The position numbers were made by a program, and so were the translations under genes. 7,526 bases of DNA from CAYOHP01 sp964403795 [NCBI: uncultured bacterium] (lineage in GTDB: Bacteria; Muiribacteriota; UBA6191; CAZXTJ01): assembly GCA_964403795.1 (NCBI GenBank), contig CAYOHP010000220.1, positions 1 to 7,526 on the forward strand, given 5' to 3'. The notes beneath the pieces were generated by a model. That model did no database searches and was not told where the DNA came from. It saw nothing but the letters and a program-made list of their open reading frames with translations. Below are positions 6,397 through 7,526 of this stretch, one piece after another (the first letter of the stretch is position 1; the number at the start of each line of letters is the position of its first letter).

Positions 6397-6409
6397 TATC
6401 CTCGGACCC
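6397..6409 (+). promoter_or_regulatory. Candidate -10 element for leaderless expression of the ATPase gene
   Basis: TATCCT (6397-6402) matches the TANNNT pattern of bacterial -10 elements and ends 7 nt before ATG 6410, which would put the transcription start at or next to the start codon. No Shine-Dalgarno sequence is present at usable spacing (GGAG at 6390-6393 is 16 nt away), consistent with a leaderless mRNA. No clear -35 is seen; its expected position falls within the terminator stem, so an activator-dependent promoter is also possible. Prediction from sequence only. Confidence 0.35.
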
Positions 6410-7526
6410 ATGGACTCTTCCCCCAAGCGCACCTGCTGCGGCGGCCACGGCGAGGCCGGGAACCGGGAGGCCGAGCCGCCCCCGCTCTCGGTCGCCGCCG
6501 AGCCGCAGATCGACCCGGTCTGCAAGATGACGGTCGATCCTGCCAGGGCCGCGGCCAGCCTCGAGCTCCGGGGGCGGACCTGGTACTTCTGCTGGATCGG
6601 GTGCCGGGACAAGTTCGCGGCCGACCCCGACCGCTGGCTCTCGCCGACGCCCCGTCCCCCGGACCCCGTGCCCGAGAACGTCTCGCGCTGGATCTGTCCC
6701 ATGTGCCCCGAGGTCGAGAGCCCGGTGGCGGCGGCTTGCCCGGTCTGCGGCATGGGCCTCGAACCCGAACTCCCCGGGGCCGGCGAGGGCGGGACCGAAG
6801 CCAACCCGGAGCTCGTCGAGATGACCCGGCGCCTGCTGGCCGCCAGCGTCCTCACGGTGCCGCTGATGGTGCTCGCCATGGGGACCCACGGAGCCCACGC
6901 GGCCCACGCCTCTCCCCTTCTCCAACTCGCCCTGGCAACCCCGGTGGTCCTGGGAGCCGGCTGGCCCTTCTTCACCCGGGGCTGGCTGGGCCTGGCCAAC
7001 GGCACCCCCAACATGTTCACCCTGGTGGCCCTGGGGGCCGGCACCGCATGGCTGCACGGCCTGCTGGCCGTGTCGGCCCCGGGCGCCTTCCCCCTTGCCT
7101 TCCGGGACCCTGCCGGCGGGCTCCCGGTCTACTTCGAAGCCGCGGCCGGGATCGTCACCCTGGTGCTCCTCGGCCAGGTCCTCGAGCAGCGGGCACGGGA
7201 ACGGACCGGCCAGGCCCTCCGGGACCTCCTGGCCCTGACGCCGCGGACCGCCATCCGGCTCCGGTCCGACGGGGTCGAGGAGACCGTCGAGCTGTCGACC
7301 GTCAAGGTCGGCGACCGGCTGCGGGTCCGTCCGGGCGAGTCGGTCCCGGCCGACGGGAAGGTCCTCCAGGGCGAGAGTGCGATCGACGAATCGATGCTGA
7401 CCGGGGAGTCCCTGGCCGTCGAGAAGACCACCGGGGACGAGGTGGTCGGCGGCACCGTCAACGGTACGGGATCGCTGGTGATCGAAGTACAGCGGATCGG
7501 CCGGGACAGCGTCCTGGGTCGGATCG
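6410..7526 (+). CDS. Heavy-metal (probably Cu-type) P1B ATPase, N-terminal part with YHS and HMBD modules (3' end outside window)
   Basis: The first 372 residues of a metal-exporting P-type ATPase. Modules in order: a Cys/His-containing N-terminus (TCCGGHG, 8-14); a YHS metal-binding domain (about 34-77, with C38, C61 and C65); and a heavy-metal-binding zinc-ribbon-like domain (94-119; C96-x2-C99 and C110-x2-C113 ending in CGMGLEPE), where the usual MHPE is MCPE. There are then four membrane helices (about 141-158, 169-188, 201-222 and 240-259), with a His-containing loop THGAHAAH (159-166) between the first two. The actuator domain follows, with dephosphorylation motif TGES (331-334) in [18 protein letters not shown] and [19 protein letters not shown] are typical of CopA/SilP-like pumps. 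No ferredoxin-like HMA domain is present. The CPC metal-site motif, DKTG phosphorylation site and C-terminus lie beyond the window, so copper specificity is inferred from domain architecture. ATG 6410 gives a natural N-terminus; no ribosome-binding site is evident, and it follows a terminator. Confidence 0.93.
   Translation, partial: MDSSPKRTCCGGHGEAGNREAEPPPLSVAAEPQIDPVCKMTVDPARAAASLELRGRTWYFCWIGCRDKFAADPDRWLSPTPRPPDPVPENVSRWICPMCPEVESPVAAACPVCGMGLEPELPGAGEGGTEANPELVEMTRRLLAASVLTVPLMVLAMGTHGAHAAHASPLLQLALATPVVLGAGWPFFTRGWLGLANGTPNMFTLVALGAGTAWLHGLLAVSAPGAFPLAFRDPAGGLPVYFEAAAGIVTLVLLGQVLEQRARERTGQALRDLLALTPRTAIRLRSDGVEETVELSTVKVGDRLRVRPGESVPADGKVLQGESAIDESMLTGESLAVEKTTGDEVVGGTVNGTGSLVIEVQRIGRDSVLGRI

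Noticed and set aside
3863-7057. Minus-strand open frame of about 1,064 codons across the exported-protein and ATPase genes
   Set aside because: It is antisense to two well-supported genes, has low-complexity Gly/Glu/Arg/Val-rich composition and no domain. Stop-free antisense frames are expected where third codon positions are nearly all G or C.
1-7526. tRNA or rRNA genes, CRISPR repeats, insertion sequences, prophage or toxin-antitoxin genes
   Set aside because: No cloverleaf, regularly spaced repeats, transposase motifs, terminal inverted repeats or integrase were seen on either strand.

Overview
The window is very GC-rich bacterial DNA (third codon positions almost always G or C) with tightly packed genes on both strands. 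It holds five substantial genes plus a partial gene at each end, counted as six protein-coding genes in all. A sigma-54 activator next to a membrane Hanks-type kinase, together with a YHS/heavy-metal-binding P1B ATPase, suggests a large-genome, high-GC Gram-negative lineage such as Myxococcota or Planctomycetota. That is an inference: nothing here fixes the taxon.

Left part, + strand: the C-terminal half of a sigma-54-dependent activator (2-709; AAA+ core from Walker B onward, then a Fis-type helix-turn-helix) is followed, across a 17-codon overlapping mini-ORF, by a 610-residue Ser/Thr protein kinase with one transmembrane segment and an unrecognised outer domain (756-2588). The pair looks like a signalling unit. 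It ends in a cluster of inverted repeats, including a 20-nt perfect palindrome at the kinase stop codon, where it meets a convergent transcription unit 18 bp away.

Middle, - strand: a two-gene unit read leftward from about 4570. The first gene encodes a thymidylate-kinase-fold P-loop protein that lacks two hallmark dTMP-kinase motifs (3877-4569). Ten bases on is a PLP-dependent alpha-oxoamine synthase of the BioF/KBL/SPT family (2607-3866). The close spacing implies joint expression and perhaps a shared small-molecule or lipid pathway whose product cannot be read from the sequence.

Right part, + strand: a divergent 121-bp intergenic region leads to a single exported protein of 545 residues that I cannot assign to a family (4691-6328). 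It has a twin-arginine-like signal peptide and is unusually lysine- and aromatic-rich for this DNA. A strong GNRA-loop terminator closes it. Next comes the first 372 codons of a heavy-metal (probably copper-type) P1B ATPase with N-terminal Cys pair, YHS and zinc-ribbon-like HMBD modules (6410 to the window end), which may be translated from a leaderless mRNA.

There are no tRNA or rRNA genes, CRISPR arrays, insertion sequences or phage genes. The best leads for something undescribed are the atypical kinase-fold/oxoamine synthase pair and the orphan exported protein.
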